Part shown: positions 10,417 to 21,014 of the stretch, one piece after another | Numbering within the stretch: the stretch's first letter is position 1 | How the letters are laid out: each line of letters starts with the position of its first letter | Origin: Cephalotus follicularis | Lineage: Eukaryota; Streptophyta; Magnoliopsida; Oxalidales; Cephalotaceae | Reading direction: 5' to 3' | Assembly: GCA_001972305.1 (NCBI GenBank) | Contig: BDDD01005250.1 | Span: forward strand, 1 to 64,000 | Length of the DNA stretch: 64,000 nt | Notes under the pieces: generated by a model | What the model was told of the DNA's origin: nothing | Databases searched by the model: none | What the model saw: the letters and a program-made list of their open reading frames with translations, nothing else | Made by a program: the position numbers and the translations under genes

Positions 10417-11271
10417 ATGATTCTTTATATCATTCATTATAGGAGACAGAATGGCGGAAAAGGGAGAGCGAAGGCTGTTGAGAGGAGTGCTCCTCAGGGA
10501 ACAAACGATGGGAGAGATCCGCTGGATCGAATGGCTGACTACTTTCAACAGCAAATGGCTGTGGATGCGGCCAACCTAGAGGACATGCGCCGGTGGTACA
10601 CGAATCGTATAAACGACCGTTTCCAACAACACATAGCTACTAATACGGCTCACCTGGAGGAAATACGGCAGTTGTGTTTTTAGACCCAGCAAGCTAAGCG
10701 GAATAGGCCAGCTCCGTCGGAATGGCATGATGGTGGCTCTTCGACCAAGTCACCGAAGAAAAGTTCCCGGTGAACGGCTGCTAAGGGAACTCCGAGTCAA
10801 GAAGGTGATATGAGGCTTGGGGCTTGCTCCTACTGCAGTCGTACAGGCCATCAAGTGAAGGACTGTTGGTTAAAGCATAGGCTATGCATGAGATATGGAG
10901 CAACTGGTCACGTGATGAAGAATTGTACAGGGGATCCATCTCAATCAACTGCTGACTGTGGAACTCCTGATCGGGGGAGGAATACGAGAGCTAGAGCCTG
11001 CACGCATTGTGGTCGTACGGATCACTGGTTGAAGAATTGCTAGAAATGGAATGGATGGTGCTTGAGGTGCGGAGCACCTGGCCAGTCGGTGAAAAATTGT
11101 CCCGAGAGAGAAGTGGCAGTACCTAACGGGCCTTTGGGTATTAGCGATGCTGCGGCTGGACCTTCGCAACAGGGAGGCAAGGGCAAGGGCATCATGAGAG
11201 GTACGATTTTTTCCACTCTTACTTGCATCATACTTGACCATAATGTTGTTAATGGGTTGACCTTGTTATAG
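10417..11271 (+). pseudogene. Element T gag remnant with four zinc-knuckle-like repeats
   Basis: One frame can be followed through stops at 10681, 10771 and 11041. The N-terminal part (KAVERSAP..., MADYFQQQM) resembles chromovirus gag, but the capsid core is absent. Four knuckle-like units follow: CSYCSRTGHQVKDC is complete, CMRYGATGHVMKNC has the second Cys replaced by Tyr, CTHCGRTDHWLKNC is complete, and the fourth (RCGAPGQSVKNC) has Gln in place of His and lacks its first Cys. Zinc knuckles bind the genomic RNA in gag. An indel near the start puts the likely original ATG (10450) in another frame. Positions 11272-11504 show no readable protein, and the protease is missing. Confidence 0.6.
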
Positions 11272-11504
11272 CCGTGATTGAGTGAATACTAAGTTGGGCC
11301 TTGAGACTAGCTAACGAATAAGATAATGTTGGCTCTCAGTACCATATTAATGAACGGTCATGCACATGTATAGGCTAGTACGAGACCACAAGCATGTTTA
11401 GTGAACTTCTAGAACCCGGATAACGTAACTAAGGAGTATGAAATGTATCGCTTGGATGATGATTCATATTGAATGACTCATGGTAATGGGTTAAGGGGTT
11501 CTGC

Positions 11505-11897
11505 ATGGAACTACGCGGCATGGACAAGATGAACGATGTGTTTCAACCATACCAGAACCAATTCGTCGTTGTGCTTACTGACGACGTACAAGTATACTCA
11601 AGGAGTGAGGGAGAGCATGCTTACCACCTGAGGTTGGCTCTGCAGATTCTCCAAGAGCACCAGCTGTATGCCAAATTCAGTAAGTGCGAATTCTGGCTGG
11701 ACCATATGATCTTTCTCGGTCACATAGTATCTGGGGAAGGATTGACGGTGGATCCGTCAAAGACTGAAGTAGTGAGAGACTGGCCGCAACCAAAGAATGT
11801 GACAGAGGTGCGCAGTTTCCTTGGTTTGGCAGGATATTACCGGTGGTTTATCCAGAATTTTTTGAGGATAGCCGAACCCTTGACCAGACTGACCTAG
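11505..11897 (+). pseudogene. Element T reverse transcriptase, C-terminal half
   Basis: The peptide covers the region from just before the catalytic motif to the thumb ([27 protein letters not shown]). The fingers and first palm Asp are deleted. The YxDD-type box reads LTDD at residues 24-27 in place of FIDD, so both Asp remain but the flanks have drifted. The frame ends at a stop after LTRLT. RNase H continues in another frame from about 11890, so a frameshift has occurred. It would copy retrotransposon RNA into DNA; this copy cannot. Confidence 0.8.
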
Positions 11898-12412
11898 AAG
11901 AAGACTCTTTTGTCTGGGACGAAGACTGTGAGGCTAGTTTTTGTGAGCTGAAGGACCGGTTGGTTTCCGCTCCTATCTTGGCATTACCTGAGGGTAATGA
12001 AGGCTTTGCAGTGTACAGTGACGCATCCGGTAAGGGTTTGGGCTGTGTGTTAATGCAGCGAGGCAGAGTGATTGCATATGGCTCGAGGAAGCTGAAACCG
12101 TATGAAGAGAATTACCCAACTCATGACCTTGAGCTTGCAGCTATTATCTTCGCCCTTCAGAAGTGGAGGCACTACCTTTATGGGGCACAGTTTGAGATCT
12201 TTACTGATCATAAAAGCTTGAGGTATCTGTTTTGTCAAGATACCCTGAACATGAGGCAGCGCAGGTGGGTAGAGTTCTTCAATGATTATGACTGCAGTGT
12301 ACAGTATCACCCGGGGAAAGCGAATGTAGTCGCTGACGCCTTGAGCCGCAAGGCTATGCTTGCTAGTACAATGGTGCCACAATGGAAGATGCTGGAAGAC
12401 TTCCAAGAGTAG
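11843..12412 (+). pseudogene. Element T RNase H domain
   Basis: Ty3/gypsy RNase H with all four acidic positions visible: Asp60 ([10 protein letters not shown]), Glu97 (THDLELAA), Asp122 ([10 protein letters not shown]) and Asp165 (NVVADALSR). The first 15 or so residues of the frame are out-of-frame reverse transcriptase tail. An in-frame TAG at 12410 separates it from the integrase, which is in the same frame 40 bp on. RNase H degrades the RNA strand during reverse transcription. The domain looks otherwise well kept. Confidence 0.8.
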
Positions 12413-12451
12413 TCACCGTTCAATCAGTCACCGCAGATCATTTTAGCAGAT

Positions 12452-13429
12452 ATGCGGGTACAGCCTGAGTTACTACATCACATCAAGGATGCACAACCAC
12501 ATGATCCTAAATTACAGCGGATTCGAGAGAATCTGGACTCGGGATCCGATTTTCAAGTGCATGCTGATGGTATTCTAAGGTACCGGGGATGTGTGTGTCT
12601 TCCGAACGAACCAAGGTTGAAGGGTGAATTACTTCATGGGGCTCATAAATCTATGTACAGTATTCATCCTGGTAGCACGAAAATGTATCAAGACATGAAG
12701 AAATGTTACTGGTGGCCCGGTATGAAGCGGGAAATCGCCGAGTATGTGGCAAAGTGTTGGACTTGCCAGACAGTTAAGGCCGAGCACCAGAGACAGGCAA
12801 GGTTGCTGCAGCCTTTGCCGATTCCGGAGTGGAAGTGGGAACATGTTACGATGGACTTTGTTTCAGGTTTTCCTCTGACTCGAAACCGTCATAACGCCGT
12901 GTGGGTTGTCGTGGATAGACTCACCAAATCAACGCACTTTCTGCCTACACACGTTACTGATTCTGCGAGAAAGCTGGCTCGGCTGTATGTGAAGGAGATA
13001 GCGAGGCTACACGGGGTTCCAGTCAGCATTGTATGTGATAGAGATGCTATCTTCACTTCCAACTTTTGGAAGAGATTTCAGTCAGCTTTCGGGACGAAGC
13101 TGAACTTGAGTACTGCCTTCCACCCTCAAACCGATGGGCAGTCTGAGCGTACCATCCAGACCTTGGAAGATATGCTACGGGCTTACGTTATTAATTTTGC
13201 TGGTACCTGGGAGGATCACATCCCTCTGATAGAGTTCTCTTATAACAACAGCGATCATTCCAGTATCGGCATGGTACTGTTTGAGGCACTGTATGAGAGG
13301 AAGTGCAGATCCCCTGTGTGTTGGGATGAGGTCGGGGAGCAACCTTTACTCGAGACTGAGTTGGTAGAGGAAACTTCAGAAAAGATCAGGACGATCAAGA
13401 AGAAGCTGCTTGCTGCTCAGAGTCGGTAG
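12452..13429 (+). pseudogene. Element T integrase, open over 325 codons
   Basis: Zinc-binding HHCC region: His65, His72 (IHPGSTKMY), Cys102 and Cys105 (CWTC). The catalytic core has Asp135 (MDFVSGF), Asp196 (CDRDAIF) and Glu232 (GQSERTIQ), with 35 residues between the last two, giving the expected DD35E. The frame ends at TAG 13427 inside the usual QSRQKSY motif, here a Gln-to-stop change. The C-terminal tail follows in another frame. Integrase inserts the cDNA into the genome. The core residues are intact, but the polyprotein is broken on both sides. Confidence 0.85.
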
Positions 13430-13491
13430 AAGAGCTACAATGACAATGTGAAGAGAAGACCTCTGATCTTTAGTGTGGGTGAACATGTATT

Positions 13492-13890
13492 TTGAAAGTA
13501 TCCTCATGGAAGGGCGTGCAACGGTTCGGAAAGAAGGGCAAATTAGCTCCTCTCTACATTGGTCCTTTCGAGATTCTAGAGAGAGTTGGGGAGGTAGCCT
13601 ATCAGCTTGCCTTACCTCCTACACTGTCAAACGTGCACGACGTCTTCCACATATCTATGCTGAGGAGATATATTCCGGACCCGTCACATGTCCTGGATTA
13701 TGATACTGTTCCGGTACAGGATGATCTATCTTGTGAGGAGTTGCCTGTGCAGATTCTCTATCGGAAGACGCAGACTTTAAGGAACCGAACCATTTCCATG
13801 GTCAAGGTTCAGTGGCAGTTTCACAAACCTGATGAGGCAACTTGGGAGCTTGATGAGGACATCCGAGAATGCTACCCGCACTTATTCTAG
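13492..13890 (+). pseudogene. Element T integrase C-terminal / chromodomain-like tail
   Basis: Contains KGKLAPLYIGPFEILERVG and the VHDVFHISMLR motif of the integrase C-terminus. A chromodomain-like end follows (ISMVKVQWQFH, EATWELDEDIRE, YPHLF) and stops at 13888. The PHLF ending is typical of Tekay-type chromoviruses. It sits in a different frame from the integrase core. Chromodomain tails target integration to heterochromatin in this clade, which fits the nested surroundings. Confidence 0.8.
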
Positions 13891-13899
13891 ATTGATTTT

Positions 13900-13917
13900 A
13901 ATTTCGAGGACGAAATT
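13900..13917 (+). other. Hairpin before the polypurine tract, element T
   Basis: AATTTC, loop GAGGAC, GAAATT. The same hairpin with changed but complementary stems precedes the polypurine tracts of U, Z and W. Confidence 0.6.
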
Positions 13918-13920
13918 CCT

Positions 13921-13935
13921 TGAAGGAGGGGTGGA
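13921..13935 (+). other. Polypurine tract of element T
   Basis: TGAAGGAGGGGTGGA directly before the 3' LTR start (TGTAACGCC at 13936). It is the plus-strand primer site in reverse transcription. Confidence 0.8.
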
Positions 13936-14770
13936 TGTAACGCCCGAGATTTTCATGTATTATAATTCCGCAAGGTAATTGTACTTTTAAATTTTGGAAT
14001 TAATAAAGGATGGATTTTCCGAATTTGGTGATGTTTTTCCATTGCTATTATGTTGAATTTTTGTGTTAAATATTACAAGAATGTTAAAAGGCTAAAACGA
14101 TGCTGTTCTGGGGAAAACACGTCGACACCTTTAGTATCACCTCGACGCCTTTGAGGCAGAAAGGCTCACGTAGCTGCATGCACATGCACATCGATTCGGA
14201 CGATGACTTCGACGTCCTTGTGTGATATTAATGAAAGACATCGACGTCTTTATAAAGACGTCGACGCTTTAACTTTGAATGCCATGCATGTTACTCCACT
14301 GACAGATAACGTGCAAGGGGGGCTTTATCCATGCATTTTAACACGCAAGCCAAGACGTGTTGGGCATGCTATATGGTACCCTACACTACTGGGTCTGATA
14401 TGACAGATATGGTAAAGTGTGAGGGCATGCATGGGCTTGGGCAGCAAAGAAGAGACACCTGGTGCGCCATGCACCCAAGTGTGGGGAAGGTGTGAAGAAG
14501 GAGGGGTTTTCTGGCGTTAATGCAGAAGAAAACAAACCCCAACCAACATAAGACCCCCTGCTCATTTTGGAAAACAACTGCCTGTTGTCGATCTAATCGA
14601 TCATTACTGTTTACTGTACTGTTACTGTTTAAATTCACTGTTTGCTCTGTGAATTGCTATGTGTTTTTGTTTTACCTACTAGTTGCGTGGCGGAGGTTGC
14701 CAACGATGACTAGTGGTAGGGTTGTACCTAGGGGCCAGGAGCATGGCTAGGTGACTCACTGTACTGTTGC
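13936..14770 (+). repeat. Element T 3' LTR, internally deleted and truncated
   Basis: Matches the 5' LTR from its start to about 14563 (5' LTR 8213), jumps to sequence equal to 5' LTR 9346, then runs to 14770 (5' LTR 9556), where it joins Z LTR sequence. The internal deletion is about 1.13 kb and removed the second GTCGAC cluster. The last 790 bp of the LTR are missing. Confidence 0.85.
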
Positions 14771-16180
14771 TCTATGACGGGAAGTCGAGAGAGTCTGCCC
14801 CCAGGTCCTACCTGGATCTCATTTACACTATTGTCTATGATGGTGTTTAGGGTTTGAGCGTAGCCGAGCACTATCTACAAAGCTCCAACCTCCTCGGTCT
14901 AGTATTGTCCATGATGGGAAGCCGAGCGAGACTGTCCCCAGGTCCTACTTGGATCTCCTTTACACTATTTTCTATGATGGTGTTTAGGGTTTGAGTACAG
15001 CAGAGCTAAGTTCCCAGAATAGAGATTAGAGCCTTTCAGTAAGTCTTCTAGAGGAGGACTTTGTCCTCGGCAGTCATGCCTTCAGCTCAGATAAGTAAGT
15101 AAAACAAAGAAATAGCAAGATCAGAGGAGAACCATGGGTTCTCGGCAAATACTGCCAAGCAGGATTCGGCCTAGATAAGCTCAGCTCAGCGCCACTATAA
15201 GTTGGCAACTATATTATGTAAACAGCAAAGCAAAGCATAGCAAAGAAAAGTAAGTTCCAAGTTGGTCTCATCCTTCTCGACACCTCAGGCCAAGTTAGAT
15301 CCTCTTCCAGAGTACTTCAACAAGTGTTTGTTTTATCTCAAGTTTTTCTTCAGCTTTTGTAAGTATCTTAGAGCATTAGTTAAGCAGAGTAAAGAGTAAG
15401 CTTTTCTTTCATGTTATTTGAGCGTTTCATCATATGTGAGCCATGACAAATATGTTTGTATAGTTGTTTTTCCCCAGTTAGGATCCTTAATCATGTTCAT
15501 GGCATGCTTTCTTTCAGCACATTCATTTTAAAGAATGTACCAGAGGATGTTTTGTTCTCATTCACTTAGTCAGTTGGACTAATCCCCTCATAGATTCTTT
15601 TGCAGAGGACCTAGCAGGAGGAGGAGAAGATCCTCCAGTCTTGTAGTAGCGAGCTCATGAGGGTAGCTTTTTGACCTCAACATCTCGGATGATGCGGACC
15701 AGACGTCTAGTATTGCATAGCATTGGGCATTCTTTGGGTTCCTTTACCCTTCTTTGTGTAATAGAGTAGACGTGAGCCTTTTCTTTGGGTATGATAAGCT
15801 TAAACCTAAAAGATATGCTATTCTTTTTGCCGAGCTGAGGAGGCAATGTATGTTTATTCCAAGGGTCAAACTTGTAATGATTTTATACTTTCAAGAATGA
15901 TATGGATGTTTTGAGTTAGTAGATTAGGTTTATCTTGTATTTTTTTGGATATTTCCTGTTATGAGTTTGGTGTTTTCAGGTCTGTTCGAGGAGCTGGGGA
16001 GTCCTTGGATTTCTAGCAAAGGTTAGCTTAGCAGGGGAGATAGGTTTATGCTTGTGTGGACGGGTTAAGCTTAGAGAGTTTTACCCGAGGAGGCAGGGTG
16101 TCCTCGGGTGATGTTGGGCCTTTGGTGAAAGAGGCTGAGATGAGTCCTCGGGATGTGGTTGGGGGATCCAACCTTATGTT
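14771..16180 (+). repeat. Element Z 5' LTR, part before W
   Basis: Matches 37451-38860 of the 3' LTR, with an internal duplication (TCTATGATGGGAAG... twice, about 130 bp apart) shared by both LTRs. It is rich in TCCTCGG/CCGAGGA words. It ends with target copy ATGTT (16176-16180). Confidence 0.85.
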
Positions 16181-16598
16181 TGTAACGCCCCGACCCGAGC
16201 CCACTAATAGCTCAAAGCGAACCTTGAGGATCGGTCGCGTTACGTTGGGTGTGAAACGTTACATCCTTTGGTACTCTTCTCTAACAGTACATTACATCAT
16301 AAATTTTATTTCTTGTAACATAATACATAATCTTAAATTTATACTTTACACATAATCCTCTTATATAAAGATGTCATAACCATATCGTTGGTCTACATAT
16401 ATACAGGATCATCCTTCTACATAAACATATAATACAGCGGAAAAACTTTGTTCTTATTACATATCAAAACATTTATGCAAACATCATTGCATAGCCTTTC
16501 TTTCACAAAAACTCCTTCTTAAGAGCATCATCTAAGCTCATAATCTCCATTCATTCATTTCCTGAAAGTATTTTATTTGAAAACAACATTGAAAGGAA

Positions 16599-16616
16599 TG
16601 AGCTCAAAATAGCTCA
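16599..16616 (-). other. Hairpin near the LTR 3' end, element W
   Basis: On the minus strand TGAGCT, loop ATTTTG, AGCTCA, preceded by CGTAC as in V and U. Confidence 0.45.
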
Positions 16617-17957
16617 GTACGGTGTTTTTATAGTAAACACATTTCATCATAACATTTTTCTAGTCAATACATATAACTAGAACATTTCGTAAAGCATATC
16701 ACTTTTCTAATTACAAACTCGTAACTAGAACATTTCATAAATATAGAAGTCATAAAAACTTTAATGAACCCTTTACACCGCTTCACCGGGGCATTGTGCA
16801 CTCCCCGACTACTATCCTTACATCACATGCATGTCCGTGAGCATCTCGCTCCATTAACATTGAGCATCGTGCTCCATTCCCCTTGGATCACAATCCAAAG
16901 GCAGTTCATTCATCATTTACTTTGAGTGATCAGCTCAAATCATTCATACAAATCATTTCATAACATTTCTTTCACAATTCATAAACCTTTCTCTCATTTG
17001 AGTTATTGACTCAAATGAGTTCATAAAACAGTTTTGCATAGCTTTACTAAAACTGATAATTCATATAGAAATGAGCATTTTCAGAGAAAACTTAAAACAT
17101 AAACATTAAAGTAGACATCTTTAAGAATTCATAAAGCTCAAGATCATGACAATTGGTTGAGAATTTAATCCGTTATGAATTTTTGAAAGTGGCTGGTTCC
17201 ATATGAAAACAGGGCATGAGCAGTAAAGTGAAACATCAATTCTCATCAAGAATTCGACAGAATTTAGAGATACATAAAACATAACAGTTAAATAAGACAT
17301 CTGAAGGTTTCCAAAACATCTAACCATTTAATTTTTCATCAATAAACGAGCAAGATATGATTTAAAGAAGTTGCTACATAATTCAGGAATAAAACAGTAC
17401 CCAAACAGTAATTCAAAACATGAATTTTCATAAGGAAAACGATAAAATCTTGAAACATGAAAAACATAACATTTAAAGAGGACATCCTAAAGTTTTCAGA
17501 ACATTAAACCATTCAAATATTCATCAAGAATTGAGCAAGATATCAATAAAACAATCCGCTGTAAAATTGAAAGCAAAACAGGGGATACTTTGTAGAAAAT
17601 GGGTATAGAATTTCCTTACTTTGCTTTAGAATTTCTTTCTCTTTTGCTCTCCCACGAATTCTCCACTTCACTTTCAGCAGGAGAACTTTCCTTCTCAGCC
17701 AAAATGACTGAGTTCAACCCTCTTAGCCATTAAATAGAAGGATTACTTGGGAGGCAAGTCTTCTCTCCCTCTTAGACAACTCAACTCTCTCTCTTGGCAG
17801 CCCATGTGCTCAAATTCAGCCAATCCAAGTGATGACACTTATTAGATCATCTGATAACATCTCATATCAACCTCCCTTGGCCTGCCACGTGTCCAAAATT
17901 AAATATTTTTACTCACAAAATGCCAAAAAGTCAGATTTTGCATTTTTTCTGTAGCTC

Positions 17958-18225
17958 AAAGCGTTGACACTTTCTCCCTAAGCGCCGCCGGTCACGGGCT
18001 TGTCCTGAGTTCTCCAACTTCTATCCCGACTAAAGCGCTGACTCTTTCTTACAAAGCGTCACCACTTTAAGCCTTTGTCCAGGTCAACTGATACACTTGA
18101 CTTCAACGCGTCGATGTTTACAATTAGAGCATCGTCCGTTGCCCAAAGCGTCGACTCTTTCAATAAAACCTTCGGTGCTTTAGACATCTTTGTCAACTCT
18201 TAACATTTTAGATTGACGCTTTCAA
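17958..18225. repeat. GCGTCGAC motif cluster in the W LTR
   Basis: Units such as AAAGCGTCGACTCTTT, AAAGCGCTGACTCTTTC, GCGTTGACACTTT and ACGCGTCGATG occur at irregular 30-60 bp spacing. The flanks (AAAGCG...CTTT) resemble those in the Athila-A LTR, a different clade. Confidence 0.75.
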
Positions 18226-18269
18226 TATGATATTCATCCAAAACAAATAGCCAATTTCAATTTTCTTTT

Positions 18270-18284
18270 GGGGGCGCTGCCCCC
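18270..18284. other. GC hairpin in the W LTR
   Basis: GGGGGC-GCT-GCCCCC, about 190 bp inside the LTR start. The matching site in the 23-kb LTR fragment has the same hairpin plus a second one. Confidence 0.5.
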
Positions 18285-18458
18285 GAGCCCCTGCCACTGA
18301 CCGGGCCACGGGACCCCCCATCCGTTCACCGAGTAGCGGAACCCCCGAACCCCCTGAGCGTAGGGTCATACTACAGGTCCCTTGAACTATTTCCCAATTT
18401 ACACGTTAGCAATCATTTTCCATAATTAATATCTTTAATGGAAATTTGGGTCATTACA

Positions 18459-18846
18459 CCTCCCATGTCATTGCTTCTATTTCTCGGTGTGTCTTCGTCC
18501 TTTTGATCATATCCCACCATTGATTTGCCTCTCTGTCTAATTTGTATATTGAAAACTCCACCTTTTGATGATCTGTACAATCTAGTGCTCTGAAAATCTT
18601 TTCATTCACTTGGATCCATGCTGCTGCTTCTAAAGGATCTGTCGTTCTAGAAAAGATTCTCGGATTGTGCCTCGAGAACTATTCTAAAGTTGGCCTTACT
18701 GAAGGAGGTGCTTGATGATTGTTTCCGTTGTTATTGGCTATAACTTCAGCCAACCTGTTCAAAATTGCATTCAGCGAATTATCTTCTTCATTGTTTCGTG
18801 CATTCACGTTTCTATTTTGCCCACGTCCTCTCCTCATGTTAGCCAT
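18459..18846 (-). pseudogene. Element W gag N-terminus, orphan piece
   Basis: The minus-strand frame starts MANMRRGRGQNRN at 18846. It continues through NEEDNSLNAILNRLAEVI and, after one internal stop, to DPLEAAAWIQVNEKIFRAL and REANQWWDMIKR, the capsid signature of chromovirus gag. It stops abruptly at 18459, joined directly to an LTR start. Its C-terminal half is absent here, whereas the gag C-terminus appears at 23043-22800. The two halves therefore lie in two different internal segments. Confidence 0.7.
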
Positions 18847-19208
18847 CTAGTTAGCATTCATAGGTTAGTTCTTAATCTTAAGCAATTCTACTCAAGTGTT
18901 AGTCAAAGTAGTTAAATTCTAATGCTCAAGATCATGACTCAGAACTAACAACTTTATTTATCCACACTTTCCTTTTGTACATATCATACACTTCGTACAT
19001 TTGAGTTTACACATATATCACATATTATACATATTATACACAAAGTTTCTTTCTTAACTCTCTAATTTTCATCACAAGAATCATCCATATCGGGTAACTC
19101 CTCTTGCATACGCCTAATCATCATCTGCAGATTTTCCCTAACTCCTCTTATGATTATTCTGTTAATCCCCCATATATATCTTAGAAGGACTTTCAAACTT
19201 GATGGGTT
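18847..19208 (-). other. Leader-like sequence of W, no gene
   Basis: Lies upstream of the gag ATG on the minus strand and is AT-rich. A 50-codon open stretch near 19062-19208 has no recognised domain. No primer-binding site is visible, so the true leader start has been lost. Confidence 0.5.
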
Positions 19209-19326
19209 AACCCCCGAACCTCCTGAGCGTAGGGTCATACTACGGGTCCCTTGAACTATTTGCCAATTACACAAAAGAAATCATTTTCCATAATTAATAT
19301 CTTTAATAAAAATCCGGGTCATTACA
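19209..19326 (-). repeat. Element W LTR start fragment (118 bp)
   Basis: On the minus strand it starts TGTAATGACCCGG directly after the polypurine tract and breaks off at AACCCCC. It matches the first 118 bp of the full LTR. Confidence 0.8.
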
Positions 19327-19340
19327 ATCTACCCTCCTTA
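19327..19340 (-). other. Polypurine tract of element W
   Basis: Minus strand TAAGGAGGGTAGAT immediately before the LTR fragment start at 19326. Confidence 0.7.
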
Positions 19341-19343
19341 CAA

Positions 19344-19363
19344 AAATTTTATCCTCAAAATTT
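19344..19363 (-). other. Hairpin before the polypurine tract, element W
   Basis: AAATTTT, loop GAGGAT, AAAATTT on the minus strand. Equivalent to the hairpins at 13900, 33154 and 52490. Confidence 0.55.
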
Positions 19364-19364
19364 G

Positions 19365-19751
19365 TTATACATTAGACATAAAAAGATGAGGGTATTCTTG
19401 TCTCATGGTGTCTTCCAACTCCCAGGTGGCTTCTTCAACTTCGTGGTTTTTCCATAAAACTTTTACTAACGGAACAATCTTGGTCTGCAGAACTTGTTCT
19501 TTGTAATCCAGGATCTCCACTGGTTGTTTGTTGTATGACAAGTCTTCATGCACTTGAATAGGCTCAACTCTTAGAACATGAGATGTGTTGGCCATATATT
19601 TCCATAGTAGCGATACATGGAATACGTTGTGTACATGAGATAGACTTGGTGGCAAGGCAAGCCTATACGCAACTTCTCCTATCCTTTCCAAAATCTCATA
19701 TGGTCCAATGTATCGGGGACTAAGCTTTCCCTTCTTGCTAAACCGCATCAC
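19365..19751 (-). pseudogene. Element W integrase C-terminal / chromodomain-like tail
   Basis: Minus-strand peptide with [47 protein letters not shown] and the YPHLF ending, followed by a short MSNV tail and a stop. This is the canonical end of Tekay-type polyproteins. A stop and a frameshift separate it from the integrase core at 19806. Confidence 0.8.
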
Positions 19752-19805
19752 TGCTTTTCATGGCGATACCTTGAGAAAAACGTGATCTCCCACTTGAAAC
19801 TGTAG

Positions 19806-20633
19806 CTATCTCCGTCTCTTGTCTGCATAGCTCTTCTGTCTACTCTGCGTCGTTAAGAGGCATTTCTGTATCAGTTTTACTTTTTTGGTAGTTACTTGTA
19901 CCATTTCTGGTCCCAATAACTTCCGTTCTCTTACCTCTTCCCAACAGATAGGCGTTCGACATATTCGTCCATAAAGAGCTTCAAAATGTGCCATCTGTAT
20001 GCTAGCCTTGAAACTGTTGTTGTAAGCAAACTCAATTAGAGTAACATGCTGCTCCCAATTCCCTTGGAAATCTATAACACAAGCACGTAACATGTCTTCC
20101 AATGTCGGTATCGTCGGTTCTGATTGCCCGTCTGTTTGCGGATGGTACGCCGTACTGAAATTCAACCTTGTACCCAAAGCATTCTGTAAACTCTTCCAAA
20201 AGCGTGACGTGAAACGGGGATCTCGATCCGAAACGATCGATACTGGTACACCATGTAATCTGATGATCTCTTCTTCATAAATCCTTGCTAGTTGACTCAA
20301 TGAATGACTATCCTTGATTGGTAGAAAATGAGCCCACTTCGTTAAATGATCCACAATCACCCATATTGCATTATTCCCTTTAGCGGTCCTTGGAAGTCCG
20401 GTCATGAAGTCCATACTAATATGCTCCCACTTCCATTCTGGTATGGGAAGCGATTGTAAGGTTCCTTCCGGCAACTGATGCTCAGCTTTCACTTGTTGAC
20501 AAACAAGACATCTTGACACAAAGTCCGCTATTTCTCTTTTCATATTATTCCACCAATAGAGATCTCTTAAATCTTTATACATCTTTGTACTTCCAGGGTG
20601 TACTGAGAAATTTGAACTATGTGCTTCCATCAT
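19806..20633 (-). pseudogene. Element W integrase core
   Basis: Zinc-finger residues His5, His12, Cys42 and Cys45 (CLVC) are followed by the catalytic core: Asp75 (SMDFMTGL), Asp136 (VSDRDPRF) and Glu172 (GQSEPTIP), 35 residues apart. The conserved Arg after the Glu is Pro here. The frame ends in YADKRRR before the tail. A short N-terminal piece lies upstream beyond a stop. Integrase inserts retrotransposon cDNA. Core residues are retained, but the polyprotein is interrupted. Confidence 0.85.
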
Positions 20634-20741
20634 TAGTTCCTATTTAAATTCTGCCTTATCTGGAACGCATAATCTTGTATCGAATCTCAATACGTTGTCG
20701 GCTCCCAAGTTGAAGCGCGATACTTTTCCATTCTTTACTCC

Positions 20742-20954
20742 CTATGCTATCTCCTTAAATTCCAAGTCCTCAAACTGAATTTGCTTTATTCTTTCCACTA
20801 GAGAAGGTTGTGCTATGACTTGAAATAGGGAAGCCCCTTTTTCTTGTCTTATCATTTCCAAGTTCATCCGTTGGAAATCTCTTATCAAATCTTCCTGTGT
20901 AGTGATCATCATCGCCAAGTTCCCCGTACTTTTTCGTCTTAGGGCGTCTGCCAC
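20742..20954 (-). pseudogene. Element W RNase H end and linker to integrase
   Basis: Starts at the last RNase H acidic site (MADALRRK, usually VADALSRK) and continues through the linker (PSLVERIKQIQFEDLE), then a stop. It belongs to the same polyprotein as the blocks on either side but is cut off by stops at both ends. Confidence 0.65.
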
Positions 20955-21014
20955 ACCATTCGGTTTACCCAGATGGTATTGAATGGTGCAATCGTAATCT
21001 TTGGTAAGCTCTAA

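Larger units (their letters stand above)
7588..14770 (+). mobile_element. Element T: chromodomain-type Ty3/gypsy (Tekay/Del-like), truncated
   Basis: Order: 5' LTR 7588-10342, Met-tRNA primer site, gag remnant, partial reverse transcriptase, RNase H, integrase, chromodomain-like tail, polypurine tract, then a 3' LTR from 13936. The 3' LTR has a 1.13-kb internal deletion and is cut at 14770, where the Z LTR begins in mid-sequence. Capsid, protease and the first half of reverse transcriptase are gone. The left 5 bp before the LTR (TTATT) has no partner because the right flank was deleted. Confidence 0.85.
16181..18458 (-). repeat. Element W full LTR (2278 bp)
   Basis: On the minus strand it starts TGTAATGACCCAAATTTCC and ends GGGGCGTTACA. 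Its first 190 bp match the two other LTR fragments of W. It contains GC-rich hairpins (18270-18284), a GCGTCGAC cluster (17958-18225) and a TGAGCT/AGCTCA hairpin 418 bp from its end. Confidence 0.85.
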
